Assembly: GCA_947625385.1 (NCBI GenBank)
Contig: CANQOB010000008.1
Location: 1 to 63,428, forward strand
DNA length: 63,428 nt
Source of the DNA: an uncultured Clostridia bacterium
GTDB lineage: Bacteria > Bacillota > Clostridia > Christensenellales > Borkfalkiaceae
Direction of reading: 5' to 3'
In this document: positions 33,762-41,917 of the stretch, one piece after another
Layout of the letters: every line of letters begins with the position of its first letter
Numbering within the stretch: the stretch's first letter is position 1
Program-made: the position numbers and the translations under genes
The notes under the pieces: generated by a model
Told to the model about the DNA's origin: nothing
Databases searched by the model: none
Seen by the model: only the letters and a program-made list of their open reading frames with translations

Positions 33762-35087
33762 TCAGAGTTCCTCCGCGCGCACAGCGCGTTCGATGAGGTC
33801 TGCGGCGTCGGCAAGCCCGCATTCTCCCTCGGTGAGGATGCGGATGGCGCATTCCGTCCCCGAAGCGCGCACGAACGCCCGTCCGCCGCCGAGCATCTTT
33901 TCCGCCTCGGCAACGGCTTTTTGGACGCGTGCGGAGGAGGCGACGCTCTTGTCCTTGACAAAGACCGTCCTCAGGCATTGGGGCAGGGGGCGATACCCTT
34001 CGAGGAGGACGGAGAGCGGACACTTGCGCAAGACGAGCAGTTCCATGATCTTGAGCGCGGTGAGAATGCCGTCGCCCGTCGTCGAGAACTTGCGGAAAAT
34101 GATGTGTCCCGAGCTCTCGCCGCCGAGCACGCTTCCCCTTCTGACCATTTCCTCATAGACGAAGCGGTCCCCCACCTCGGCGCTGAAAACGGGGATTCCG
34201 TCGCGGGCGAGGCTCTTTTCGAGCCCCGTATTGCTCATGCGCGTCGCGACGACTCCGCCGCCGCCGAGTTCCCCCGTCTCCTTCATGGCGCGCGCAAAGA
34301 GATAGAGGACGGCGTCCCCCGAAAGGATATTTCCCTTTTCGTCCACGGGGATGCAGCGGTCGGCGTCCCCGTCGAAGGCGAAGCCCGCATCGAGAGCGTG
34401 CTCCTGCACGAGGCGGCGGAGCGCCTCGGGGTGGGTGGAGCCGCAGCCCTCGTTGATGTTGACGCCGCTCGGCGAGCTTCCGATGGCAAAGACTTCGGCG
34501 CCCAGCGCGTCGAATACCGCTTTAGCGATCATGAACGCGCTGCCGTTGGCGCAGTCCAACCCCACGCGCATGCCGCGGAACCCCACCTGCGGCAGGGAGA
34601 GAAGATAGGCAAGATAGCGGTTCCTGCCCGAAACAAAGTCTACCGTCCTGCCCACTTCTTCGCCCACGGCGAGCGGGAGCGTGCCGCCGTCGAGATATTC
34701 CTCGACAAGCCGCAGCACGTCGTCGCCGAGCTTCTCGCCCGCCGCCGAAAAGAGTTTGATGCCGTTGTCGGAGTAGGGATTGTGGCTCGCCGAGATCATC
34801 ACGCCGCAGTCGAAGCCCTCCGTCCGCGTGAGGCGGGCAACGGAGGGCGTCGTCGTCACGTGCAGAAGATAGACGTCCGCGCCGGAGGCGGTCGCGCCCG
34901 CCGCCAGAGAATATTCGAGCGTGTAGGAGGAACGGCGGGTGTCCTTGCCGACGAGAATGCGCGCTCTGCCGCCCTTGCCCTTTGCGAAATATCTGCCGAG
35001 AAAGCGCCCCACGCGGAACGCATGAATGGCGGTGAGCCGTTCGTTCGCCCGCCCGCGGAAACCGTCCGTGCCGAAATATTTTCCCAT
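33762..35087 (-). CDS. glmM: Phosphoglucosamine mutase
   Basis: The 441-residue product is GlmM, converting glucosamine-6-phosphate to glucosamine-1-phosphate. It starts MGKYFGTDGFRGRANERLT, has the phosphoserine loop MISASHNPYSDNGIKLF at about residue 100, the metal-binding DGDADRCIPVDEKG and the sugar-binding EVGDRFVYEEM and GGESSGHIIF. GGGGGGAG precedes the ATG. glmM-glmS is one unit; the leader is only about 50 bp before a hairpin repeat begins. Confidence 0.96.
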   Translation of the reverse strand: MGKYFGTDGFRGRANERLTAIHAFRVGRFLGRYFAKGKGGRARILVGKDTRRSSYTLEYSLAAGATASGADVYLLHVTTTPSVARLTRTEGFDCGVMISASHNPYSDNGIKLFSAAGEKLGDDVLRLVEEYLDGGTLPLAVGEEVGRTVDFVSGRNRYLAYLLSLPQVGFRGMRVGLDCANGSAFMIAKAVFDALGAEVFAIGSSPSGVNINEGCGSTHPEALRRLVQEHALDAGFAFDGDADRCIPVDEKGNILSGDAVLYLFARAMKETGELGGGGVVATRMSNTGLEKSLARDGIPVFSAEVGDRFVYEEMVRRGSVLGGESSGHIIFRKFSTTGDGILTALKIMELLVLRKCPLSVLLEGYRPLPQCLRTVFVKDKSVASSARVQKAVAEAEKMLGGGRAFVRASGTECAIRILTEGECGLADAADLIERAVRAEEL

Positions 35088-35138
35088 GCTCTCCCCCCTT
35101 GATGACCGTTGTTCATCCTATGCGGCGACAAGGAAATA

Positions 35139-35275
35139 GTTTCGGCGAAAATCTTTGCTACGCAAATCTTTTCGTCGAGCGAATAAACGTGTATGCCTTA
35201 ATTGACTTGATTCCGATTAGATGTTTCATCGGACAGTGTGCGTACCGTGGTGCGCATATAGGGTGAAAAAGCAAA
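35139..35275. repeat. Modular hairpin repeat, minus orientation
   Basis: This unit reads on the minus strand: prefix hairpin with GCGCACCACGGTACGC, core ACTGTCCGATGAAACATC and its partner ATCGG, a spacer with TTAAGGCATACACG, and an end hairpin ATTTGC-GTA-GCAAAG. It lies between the glmM start and the 3' region of lipoprotein 2. The stretch 35088-35138 holds nothing else but the glmM leader. Confidence 0.8.
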
Positions 35276-35317
35276 AAGTGTGATTTTTGCTTTTTCCTTT
35301 ATTTTGAGAATAGAAAA

Positions 35318-35347
35318 GCGCGGCGGCTTCTCTCGAAGCCGCCGCGC
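35318..35347 (-). terminator. Terminator of lipoprotein 2 (TTC-type hairpin)
   Basis: A perfect 13-bp stem GCGCGGCGGCTTC/GAAGCCGCCGCGC with a 4-nt loop is followed on the minus strand by TTTTCTATTCTC. The same stem recurs at 54864, and a version with ATC instead of TTC at 38101 and 61309. Confidence 0.85.
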
Positions 35348-35597
35348 GGGGTTGTTGCGATATTTCGCAGTGTTATTCATCTCCCTTCCCCTTTCGGGTG
35401 GAGCGCCGCAGTTCTCGCTCAACAGTGCAGTGCACTGTGAGCGGCGGCGCGACATGAGCGGTGGCATCCGCGAGGGGGCGTGCGGCGGTCCCTGCCGCCC
35501 ACGCGAGCGCGGAAACCCAAGTTCCCCCCTGTGGGGGGGGGAACGCAGGGTGACCCCCGTGCTCCCAAAATTCATTGAAGAAGGGAATGTATGAGCG
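35348..35597. repeat. Structured 3' element after lipoprotein 2
   Basis: These 250 bp carry no convincing gene but several inverted repeats: ACAGTGCA/TGCACTGT around one G at 35421-35437, a GC stem GGCGG/CCGCC near 35485-35505, and GTTCCCCCC/GGGGGGGAAC at 35520-35543. The outer parts, GTTGTTG then CCCTTTCGGG on one side and ATTGAA followed by AAGGGAATGTAT on the other, are shared with the shorter element after lipoprotein 3 (61339-61425), whose insert is a different hairpin. A possible 60-residue frame here ends in the repeat core and is probably not real. Confidence 0.6.
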
Positions 35598-37865
35598 TTA
35601 GTCCTTTTTGACCGTCACCAAGTGGGACAGGGAGTCGGAAGTTGCCAAAGAGACATGAGCATTATCCTTAAATCCGCCGACTTGAATGGTGACGTACAAA
35701 TCTCCCGCTTGGAGCTGTTCTTCCGTGACCGTAAAGGAAAACGAGACAAGATTTCCTGCGAGATCGTCGGTTGTTGCAACATTCTTTTCGTTGACTTTTA
35801 CGGCATAATCTTGAAGTTGCGATTTCACAGCGGCTTTTGACGTGACAGCAGCTCCATAGACAAGGGAATTCGCCGCCCTGCTAAATGAGCTTGCATAGGC
35901 TGTGCCGAAGGTAAGACCGTCCAATCCGAGCTGCCCGTCGGTTTCACCCAAGTCGCATACTTCCTCGAATGTGAGCGTATAGGTTCCCGCTTCCGTGATC
36001 TTCATGCCCAATGCCTGGCTCTTGTTGCCCGTCGTAAAATAATACGTTCCAACCGAAATCTCGCCCACGGTTCCTATATTGGAAAAATCTCCGTCTCCCG
36101 TGAAGCCCTTCGAATAGGTCACGGTCTGCTTGCCCCTGCAATCGGGACAGAACTTATCGAGCGTGCCGCCGTCCGCTTCCGCCGCGGGAAGTTCATCGTA
36201 CTCGAAGGCATATCCCTTGCTGTGGTCGCAGTCGGGCTTCCCCATGCCGCAGACGCACTTGTCGCCCTCCTGGTCGAATGTATGCGATGCGCGCGTCTCG
36301 TCATCGATCACACCGTCCGTCGGGCATTCCTTCCAGTGCTCTTGGTCGTTGTAGTTGTACTTCGTGTATTCGTGGGTGTGTTCGTAGCCGCATTCGCAGG
36401 TGTGCGTATCGGGGTCGAAACTGTGTTCCGCCTTGGGCGTTTCGGGGTCTATTTCATTGTCCTTCGGGCAGACCTTCCAGTGCTGTTTTGCGTCGTGCTC
36501 CCACTTCGTGTATTCGTGGGTGTGCTCCTCATAGCCGCATTCACAGGTATGGGTCTCGGGGTCGATGGTGTGCGCCGTCTTGGGATGTTCGGGGTCGATG
36601 GCATGGTCTGTCGGGCATTCCATCCAGTGCTGCGTGTCGTCATACATCTGCTGGGTGTACTTATGGACATGACGCGTCCGTCCGCATTTGTCGCACTTGG
36701 TGTCATCATCGTTTTCCCAAAGGTGATCTTCACGGGTGGTATCGGGCTTTTGGGTATCGTCGAGCCAGCACACCGTCCAGTGCTGTTCCGCATCGGAAGT
36801 CATGCGGTCAAAGACATGGGTGTGTTCGAGCTTGGTGAGGGTGATGTCGGTATCCCCCGTTTTCCAGCTGATCTTATAATCACCGCTCGCCTTATATTCC
36901 TTCTTTGAGGTGGGGTCGGTGAAGTCGGCTTCGCCGCGTACAAGTTTGTTGTTGTTTGTGCCGTCGGGATAGTACTTCCCGTTGACAGCATTGTAAAGCT
37001 TGAACTCGTCGGTCTTATAAAGCGTAGTGCCCTCCCGATAGCCGCCGAGACGGAGCGTGATACTCCATTCACCCGTTGCCTCGTCGTAATCAAGCTTTTT
37101 GCAGCCCGTGACGCTCCCATTATCCGGCCATTGGGTATCGCAATATTGCAAAAGACCGACTATGTAGATTTCCTCGGTATTTTTGAGAGGCTCGACGGGC
37201 TCGATAAGTCTGAATTCGAGCGTGCACTGCGAGAATGGAATATCTGCTTTGGTTCGCACCGTGAAGATGTATTTTCCGTCTTTGCCCTTGGCGGGAGAGA
37301 TGTTTCCCGTGCCGCCGTCGATGAACGACCCGTCGTTGTTCTTGATGTTGGAGACGCCGAAGTAGCCGAGACCATCGTCCCAGTCGAGGTCTTGTACGAT
37401 CTTCATCGTGTCGCCTGCGTAGAGCGTTAAAACAGAAGTCGTGTAGACGGTAAAACCGTTTGCATCCTTCTTGGGTTGCTTCGTCAGCCTGAAGTTGGAT
37501 TTGAGCTCGGTGAAGCTGCACTTGCTGAGGTCGCCCGCGCCGCTTCCTACGACCCAGAAGCTGCGGGTGTCGCGCCCCTCATCCGGGGTGATGTCCGCTT
37601 CCTTCATGCCGCATTCGCAGGTGCCGTTCGTAAAGACGTGCGAGGCGCGGGTGGAGACGTCAATTTCCCCGTCATCGGGGCAGACGCGCCAGTGTTCGGT
37701 GTCGCTGTGGTCCCATCCCGTAAAGGTGTGGGTGTGAGGCGTTGAGGGGTTGTCGGGGTCGTTCGGGTTGTTGGGCTCTGTGGGAGCGCAGGCGGCGACC
37801 GCCCAGCCGAGGCAGCCCGCAAGGGCGACCGTCAGACCCAAAGTGAGCCATTTCTTGGTGTTCAT
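35598..37865 (-). CDS. His/Cys-repeat surface lipoprotein 2
   Basis: The 755-residue paralogue of lipoprotein 1 has the same N-terminus, MNTKKWLTLGLTVALAGC then LGWAVAACAPTEPN, with two possible lipobox cysteines. Residues 30-80 and about 345-560 hold six or more copies of the HTHxYxxW-xHW-xxCPxD-H-CxCG motif in tandem. Between them are two beta-rich modules, DTRSFWVVGSGAGDLSKCSF and EEIYIVGLLQYCDTQW, similar to SusE/SusF-type sugar-binding modules. The C-terminal domain is an all-beta fold. The His and Cys pairs could bind zinc. AGGAGG precedes the ATG, and a promoter with a G8 tract lies upstream. Confidence 0.82.
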   Translation of the reverse strand: MNTKKWLTLGLTVALAGCLGWAVAACAPTEPNNPNDPDNPSTPHTHTFTGWDHSDTEHWRVCPDDGEIDVSTRASHVFTNGTCECGMKEADITPDEGRDTRSFWVVGSGAGDLSKCSFTELKSNFRLTKQPKKDANGFTVYTTSVLTLYAGDTMKIVQDLDWDDGLGYFGVSNIKNNDGSFIDGGTGNISPAKGKDGKYIFTVRTKADIPFSQCTLEFRLIEPVEPLKNTEEIYIVGLLQYCDTQWPDNGSVTGCKKLDYDEATGEWSITLRLGGYREGTTLYKTDEFKLYNAVNGKYYPDGTNNNKLVRGEADFTDPTSKKEYKASGDYKISWKTGDTDITLTKLEHTHVFDRMTSDAEQHWTVCWLDDTQKPDTTREDHLWENDDDTKCDKCGRTRHVHKYTQQMYDDTQHWMECPTDHAIDPEHPKTAHTIDPETHTCECGYEEHTHEYTKWEHDAKQHWKVCPKDNEIDPETPKAEHSFDPDTHTCECGYEHTHEYTKYNYNDQEHWKECPTDGVIDDETRASHTFDQEGDKCVCGMGKPDCDHSKGYAFEYDELPAAEADGGTLDKFCPDCRGKQTVTYSKGFTGDGDFSNIGTVGEISVGTYYFTTGNKSQALGMKITEAGTYTLTFEEVCDLGETDGQLGLDGLTFGTAYASSFSRAANSLVYGAAVTSKAAVKSQLQDYAVKVNEKNVATTDDLAGNLVSFSFTVTEEQLQAGDLYVTIQVGGFKDNAHVSLATSDSLSHLVTVKKD

Positions 37866-37929
37866 ACATTCCTCCTAAAAAAGTTTTATTTGCCGTTATC
37901 CACGAAGTTTTCGCGTTTCGGCACTTATA

Positions 37930-37956
37930 ATTATACCACCCCCCCCTGCTTGTCAA
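37930..37956 (-). promoter_or_regulatory. Promoter of lipoprotein 2 with G8 spacer tract
   Basis: TTGACA (37951-37956) and TATAAT (37930-37935) are only 15 bp apart, and the spacer contains eight G on the coding strand (37939-37946) followed by TGG. Two more G would give the optimal 17 bp. Confidence 0.8.
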
Positions 37957-38100
37957 GTGTTTTTTTGATAAAATCTAAAAATTTTCGAAAAATTTTTTCC
38001 GGAACCCGAAATTTTCTTTCGTACCCCTGAAAAATCCGCTCTCCGACCCTCGAAAAAGTTCGAAAAAGATATCAACAAAGGTTTCGGCGAAAAGAAAAGA

Positions 38101-38130
38101 GCGCGGCGGCATCAAATGATGCCGCCGCGC
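38101..38130 (-). terminator. Terminator of the surface operon (ATC-type hairpin)
   Basis: A perfect 13-bp stem GCGCGGCGGCATC/GATGCCGCCGCGC with a 4-nt loop is followed on the minus strand by TCTTTTCTTTTCG. It ends the operon that begins at 54006. Confidence 0.9.
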
Positions 38131-38145
38131 GCCCAAATTCTGAAT

Positions 38146-38180
38146 TTTGCCGAACCCTTTCGGCTTATTGTCCGTTGAAA
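38146..38180. repeat. Partial modular hairpin repeat (prefix and core)
   Basis: The prefix hairpin CCGAACCCTTTCGG and the core start CTTATTGTCCGTTGAAAC lie at the very end of the LURP-one-like gene; its last four codons and stop fall in the core. The rest of the unit is absent. Confidence 0.75.
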
Positions 38181-38650
38181 CACCCCTCTTCCGAGACCTG
38201 CACATCGATCGCGAGCGCAAACGTCAGAGAATGCAGATAAAATTCGGGCAGCGTGTCGATACAGCGCATGGCGGGATGACCGGGCGCGCTCTCCCTGCCG
38301 ACGGTAGAGACGGTGCGGTCGTTGGCGTCGAAGATGCCGAACGTGCCGTCGTCGAAATTCCCTCTCGCGCTCCAACCCAGAAAGCCGAGGTCGAAGAAGC
38401 GGAAACGGCGGTTGGTAAATTTTTCGACTACGGAGACGAATCGCGTACCGTGCTTGATCTCTGCACCGCGATAGATCTCCTCGCATCTCTTGATGGTCGC
38501 CACGCTCTTTCCGTGCAGGCTGAGGTCATAGATCTTCAGCTTTCTGCGACCCTGCGCCGGTTTGACTTTGAACAGCTTTCTTCCGATCTCATCGAATACA
38601 TCGAAGGCATCGGACCAAGTCATGATGCGGTCTGCAAAATACATTTTCAT
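38165..38650 (-). CDS. LURP-one-related (YxjI-like) protein
   Basis: The 161-residue protein resembles LURP-one-related/YxjI proteins, a tubby-like beta barrel. Conserved signs are FDVFDEIGRKLFKVKPAQ, the strand pair KLKIYDLSLHGKSVATIKR and the middle FFDLGFLGWSARGNFDDGTFGIFDANDR. The function of the family is unknown; membrane or lipid association is suspected. The ATG at 38650 starts at the first barrel strand. It is the last gene of the surface operon, 78 bp after the Ig-like gene. Its final codons lie in a hairpin repeat. Confidence 0.65.
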   Translation of the reverse strand: MKMYFADRIMTWSDAFDVFDEIGRKLFKVKPAQGRRKLKIYDLSLHGKSVATIKRCEEIYRGAEIKHGTRFVSVVEKFTNRRFRFFDLGFLGWSARGNFDDGTFGIFDANDRTVSTVGRESAPGHPAMRCIDTLPEFYLHSLTFALAIDVQVSEEGCFNGQ

Positions 38651-38728
38651 AGCGATTCCAAACCCACCGCCGTTGCACCGATGATGCGCAACGTGTTCGA
38701 TCAAGAGAGAGTACGTCTTATCCTACGG

Positions 38729-41700
38729 TCAGAATGCCGAGACCGGTTGGACGCCCTTGTATTTCAAGCCCTTCTGTTCGTCGGAGAGCTGTTTGACATA
38801 GTTGTTCGCGCCGTTTTTGCCGTACATGTAGAAGTTGAAGTCCTGCGTCCCCGCAGCTTTGGGCAGGAGCGTCCCCTGCTGCTGCATGGCGCCGCTGCCG
38901 CCCGCGAGCACGGAGATATTGATGCGCATTTGCAGGAAGTCGTTGAGCGAGGCGTCGAGCTTCGACATATCGACCGCCGAATAGTTCCTGCCGCCTCCGT
39001 AGAGGGCGATTCCGCCATGCACGTATTGCTTGCCTTCCGCAGTCTCGATGATGTCGCTGTACGCGGCATCTTTGCAGACGTAGTCGATCATTGCCTTGAT
39101 GTCGAGTTTGAGCCAAGCGGAGAGCGCACCGATGGGAGATTCGATGAGGCTGGAAGAGTCGACGAGCGAAAGATCTTTCCAGTCGTAGAGGCGGACGTCT
39201 CCCACGAGGCGGAGGACGGAGGCAAATGACGTGCCGCCCGAAAACTCCCATTCCTTGGTGAGTCCGTTATTATAGGATTCGCCGCCCTCGTACAGGTATT
39301 CTCCCGCGAAGTTGCTCTCGATGCCCACGGTGAAGAGTCCGCTGGTCTCGACGACGGAATCTTTGAGCGTGACGTCCGTCATGACGTAATGCTGATAGAA
39401 CCAAGGGTCGTCGTAGAGCTTGCCGTCGCCGTACACATTGGAGGTGCCCTGCTCGGAATACGGTCTCCCGTTCTTATCGCGGAGCTGCGGCTCCCGTCCG
39501 TTCGCTTTGCTGGCGCGCAACGCGCGGTTGGCGCCCATTTTCAGGATAAATTCTCTGCCCTGCGAGAGGATGCAGCCCTCGATCGTCACGAGGATGCGCT
39601 CGCTGTCGACCCCCGCATTGTTCTGCGTGAGGCTGTTGATGAAGTAGTTCGTTCCCTCGCGGTTGCCGCCGTACGCCCGCACGACATTCCTGCCGTTGCT
39701 GATTCGGCAGTTGACGATCTCGCAGCTCGCGTTGATTTCCAGCGTGGTGCCGACAAGATTGAGGTTGGTGAGGTCGTACTCGCCGTTCTCGTTTTCGAGA
39801 GAGGAATCCGAGCAGCCGAGAAGATTGACGCCGTACAGCTTGACGCCGTCCGTGCGAAGAAGGAAGGCGCAGTTATCCTGTGCCGCGACGCTCGCCGTCT
39901 GCTTGTACTTGACGAAGTAGAGCGGACCCTTGTAGAGGTCGAGGAGCGGCTTCCCGTTCGCGTCGTGGGCATGCGTATAATTGTCCGCGTCGATCGATTT
40001 GCCGTTGCCGTAGACGTCGTTCGTAAATTCGAGCGCATACGAGATATAGGCATCGGCTTCGGTGAGGGGATCCGAAGTGTGTTTATACCATTCGACATTA
40101 TAGGTGGATTTCGCGCGATGGTTTTTGAGCACCGCCAGCCGTTCGTCGATGGAGAAGTCTTTCCCGCTCGCATCGGTGCCGAGTTTGATGTTCTCGGTGA
40201 GCACGACGGCACGCCCGTCATCGGTCGCCTTGACAAGTTCGGGCGCGTTCTTGACGGCGACGGCATCCTTCACCACGTTGAGCGTCAGCGTGGCTTGCAC
40301 ATCGGTATGGAGCGCGGCATTCCACCTCCAGGCAGCGGTCACCGTCACTTTCCCCGTTCCCTTGGGAACGAGAACGGGCGAACCGCTCGAAGTATCCACT
40401 TCGGCGACGGTATCGTCGTCCACGGAATATACAATGTCCTCGCCCGCAACGTCCACCACGCCCGAAGCATTGTAGATGTAGATGGCGAGCGGATAGACAT
40501 TCTCCGTGAGTTTGAAGGAATTGCCGTAAACCCAGCCTGCGACCGTATAGCACTGCGCGAGGTCGACCTTGACGTCGTTGTTGATCTTGACGGCGCTGAT
40601 CTTGTTGATGACGATGAGGTGAATCGTCTTGGTGATCGGCTCCGCCTCGCCGTAACGTGCGGTGACGCTGAGGTCGAATTCGCCGCCCCGCTGCGCCGTG
40701 ATCGTGACGACGCCGTCCTCTTCTTGGAAATACGACTGCGAACCGGTAAATTCCCACGTATAGTCGACGCCCTTCGCGCCTCCCGACGCGACCGTATAGA
40801 AGGAGACTGCGTTGCCCGTGAAGATCGTCACTTGCAGTCCGCCGTCGTCCGTCGTGTCGATCGTCCTGTCCGAGAATACGGAGAACGTGAAATCGACAAA
40901 GGAGAACAGGAAGGGAATCCGCTTGCCGAACGCCGTGATCGTCGCGGCGATCTCGTCCACATCGGTTTCGGTGAATTCGATCATGAGGATGTATTGCCCG
41001 CTTTGACCCACAGTCTCCACAAGATTCGCATCCCTCGATTCGAAGGAAGGACGTCCGCCCGCGCTCTCGACGCAGAGCTGTATCGCAGTCGTGCCGCGGG
41101 CAAGCTGCATGCTCCCGTCCACATCGTCCGCAAAAATTCCGTTGCCGTCCGAATCCGCGTACACGGCGCCGCCGTTGACGACCGCGACGACCTCTTTTTC
41201 GGTCTCCCCCGCGACCGCGGGCTTCGTGACATTGAGTTTGACCTGCTTGCGGATGGTCGCGTCGCCATGGCTGTCCACCGCGTAGACGTCAAAGACCGCC
41301 TCACCCGTGAACGGAAGAAAGATGGTTTTCGTTCCGCGCTCGATCTCCGCATACTCCGTCGCATACGAGTCGCTGCCCGCTTCGAGTTTGTACTGTGTGT
41401 ACTCGATCGGGTAGATGGACATCCCGTACGAATAGGTACCGGTGGGCACCGTCGCGGTATAGCCCTCTTCCGTCTCCGTGAGCAGATTTTCCGCCGCCCC
41501 GTCCGTTGAACGGTACAGCGTAAAATCGAAATCATAGGGTTCCGTAGAGTAGATGACGACGGTCATGGAGTCCGTAAAGCTCTTGTCGTTGCTCGTCGCG
41601 ACGATCTCCGCCGTGCCCTCTCCCTTGGGGACGATCTTCCCCTCTTGCGTCACTTCTACGACCTTTTCATTGTTCGAACCGAGCGTGAAACCCTTGTTCG

Positions 41701-41917
41701 TCGCATTGCTCGGAGATACTTCGACGGAGACGGTATGGTCGAGCTTATCCGCCATATCCAGAACGATCGTTCCGTCTTGGTCCGCATCCTCCGACCTGAT
41801 CGTAATGCCCGTCACGGGGACGGGGACGCCGAGGCTGATGAGATTGACGGATGAGAAAATGACGAGCACAAAGATCATCGGAAGCACCAGGATGAGCGCA
41901 ATGATCGTCTTTCGCAT
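38729..41917 (-). CDS. Membrane-anchored Ig-like surface protein
   Basis: The 1,062-residue protein has one N-terminal membrane segment (ALILVLPMIFVLVIFSSVNL) used as anchor or signal, then several bacterial Ig-like domains. The BIG2 signature is seen twice: VEVSPSNATNKGFTLGSNN to GEGTAEIVATS, and ASGGAKGVDYTWEFTGSQ further on. A second half, with NCRISNGRNVVRAYGGNREG and similar short turns, could be a right-handed beta helix. It is coupled to the ABC permease by an ATGA overlap, so it could be a transporter-associated outer subunit or a structural surface protein. No sortase motif is seen. Confidence 0.72.
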   Translation of the reverse strand: MRKTIIALILVLPMIFVLVIFSSVNLISLGVPVPVTGITIRSEDADQDGTIVLDMADKLDHTVSVEVSPSNATNKGFTLGSNNEKVVEVTQEGKIVPKGEGTAEIVATSNDKSFTDSMTVVIYSTEPYDFDFTLYRSTDGAAENLLTETEEGYTATVPTGTYSYGMSIYPIEYTQYKLEAGSDSYATEYAEIERGTKTIFLPFTGEAVFDVYAVDSHGDATIRKQVKLNVTKPAVAGETEKEVVAVVNGGAVYADSDGNGIFADDVDGSMQLARGTTAIQLCVESAGGRPSFESRDANLVETVGQSGQYILMIEFTETDVDEIAATITAFGKRIPFLFSFVDFTFSVFSDRTIDTTDDGGLQVTIFTGNAVSFYTVASGGAKGVDYTWEFTGSQSYFQEEDGVVTITAQRGGEFDLSVTARYGEAEPITKTIHLIVINKISAVKINNDVKVDLAQCYTVAGWVYGNSFKLTENVYPLAIYIYNASGVVDVAGEDIVYSVDDDTVAEVDTSSGSPVLVPKGTGKVTVTAAWRWNAALHTDVQATLTLNVVKDAVAVKNAPELVKATDDGRAVVLTENIKLGTDASGKDFSIDERLAVLKNHRAKSTYNVEWYKHTSDPLTEADAYISYALEFTNDVYGNGKSIDADNYTHAHDANGKPLLDLYKGPLYFVKYKQTASVAAQDNCAFLLRTDGVKLYGVNLLGCSDSSLENENGEYDLTNLNLVGTTLEINASCEIVNCRISNGRNVVRAYGGNREGTNYFINSLTQNNAGVDSERILVTIEGCILSQGREFILKMGANRALRASKANGREPQLRDKNGRPYSEQGTSNVYGDGKLYDDPWFYQHYVMTDVTLKDSVVETSGLFTVGIESNFAGEYLYEGGESYNNGLTKEWEFSGGTSFASVLRLVGDVRLYDWKDLSLVDSSSLIESPIGALSAWLKLDIKAMIDYVCKDAAYSDIIETAEGKQYVHGGIALYGGGRNYSAVDMSKLDASLNDFLQMRINISVLAGGSGAMQQQGTLLPKAAGTQDFNFYMYGKNGANNYVKQLSDEQKGLKYKGVQPVSAF

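Noticed and set aside
35088-35138. glmS ribozyme before the glmM-glmS unit
   Set aside because: Only about 50 bp separate glmM from the hairpin repeat, and glmS abuts glmM, so the roughly 150-nt ribozyme has no room.
35198-35575. A 125-codon minus-strand frame downstream of lipoprotein 2
   Set aside because: It runs through a terminator stem, a structured element and a hairpin repeat; composition is Arg/Pro/Ser-rich without any domain.
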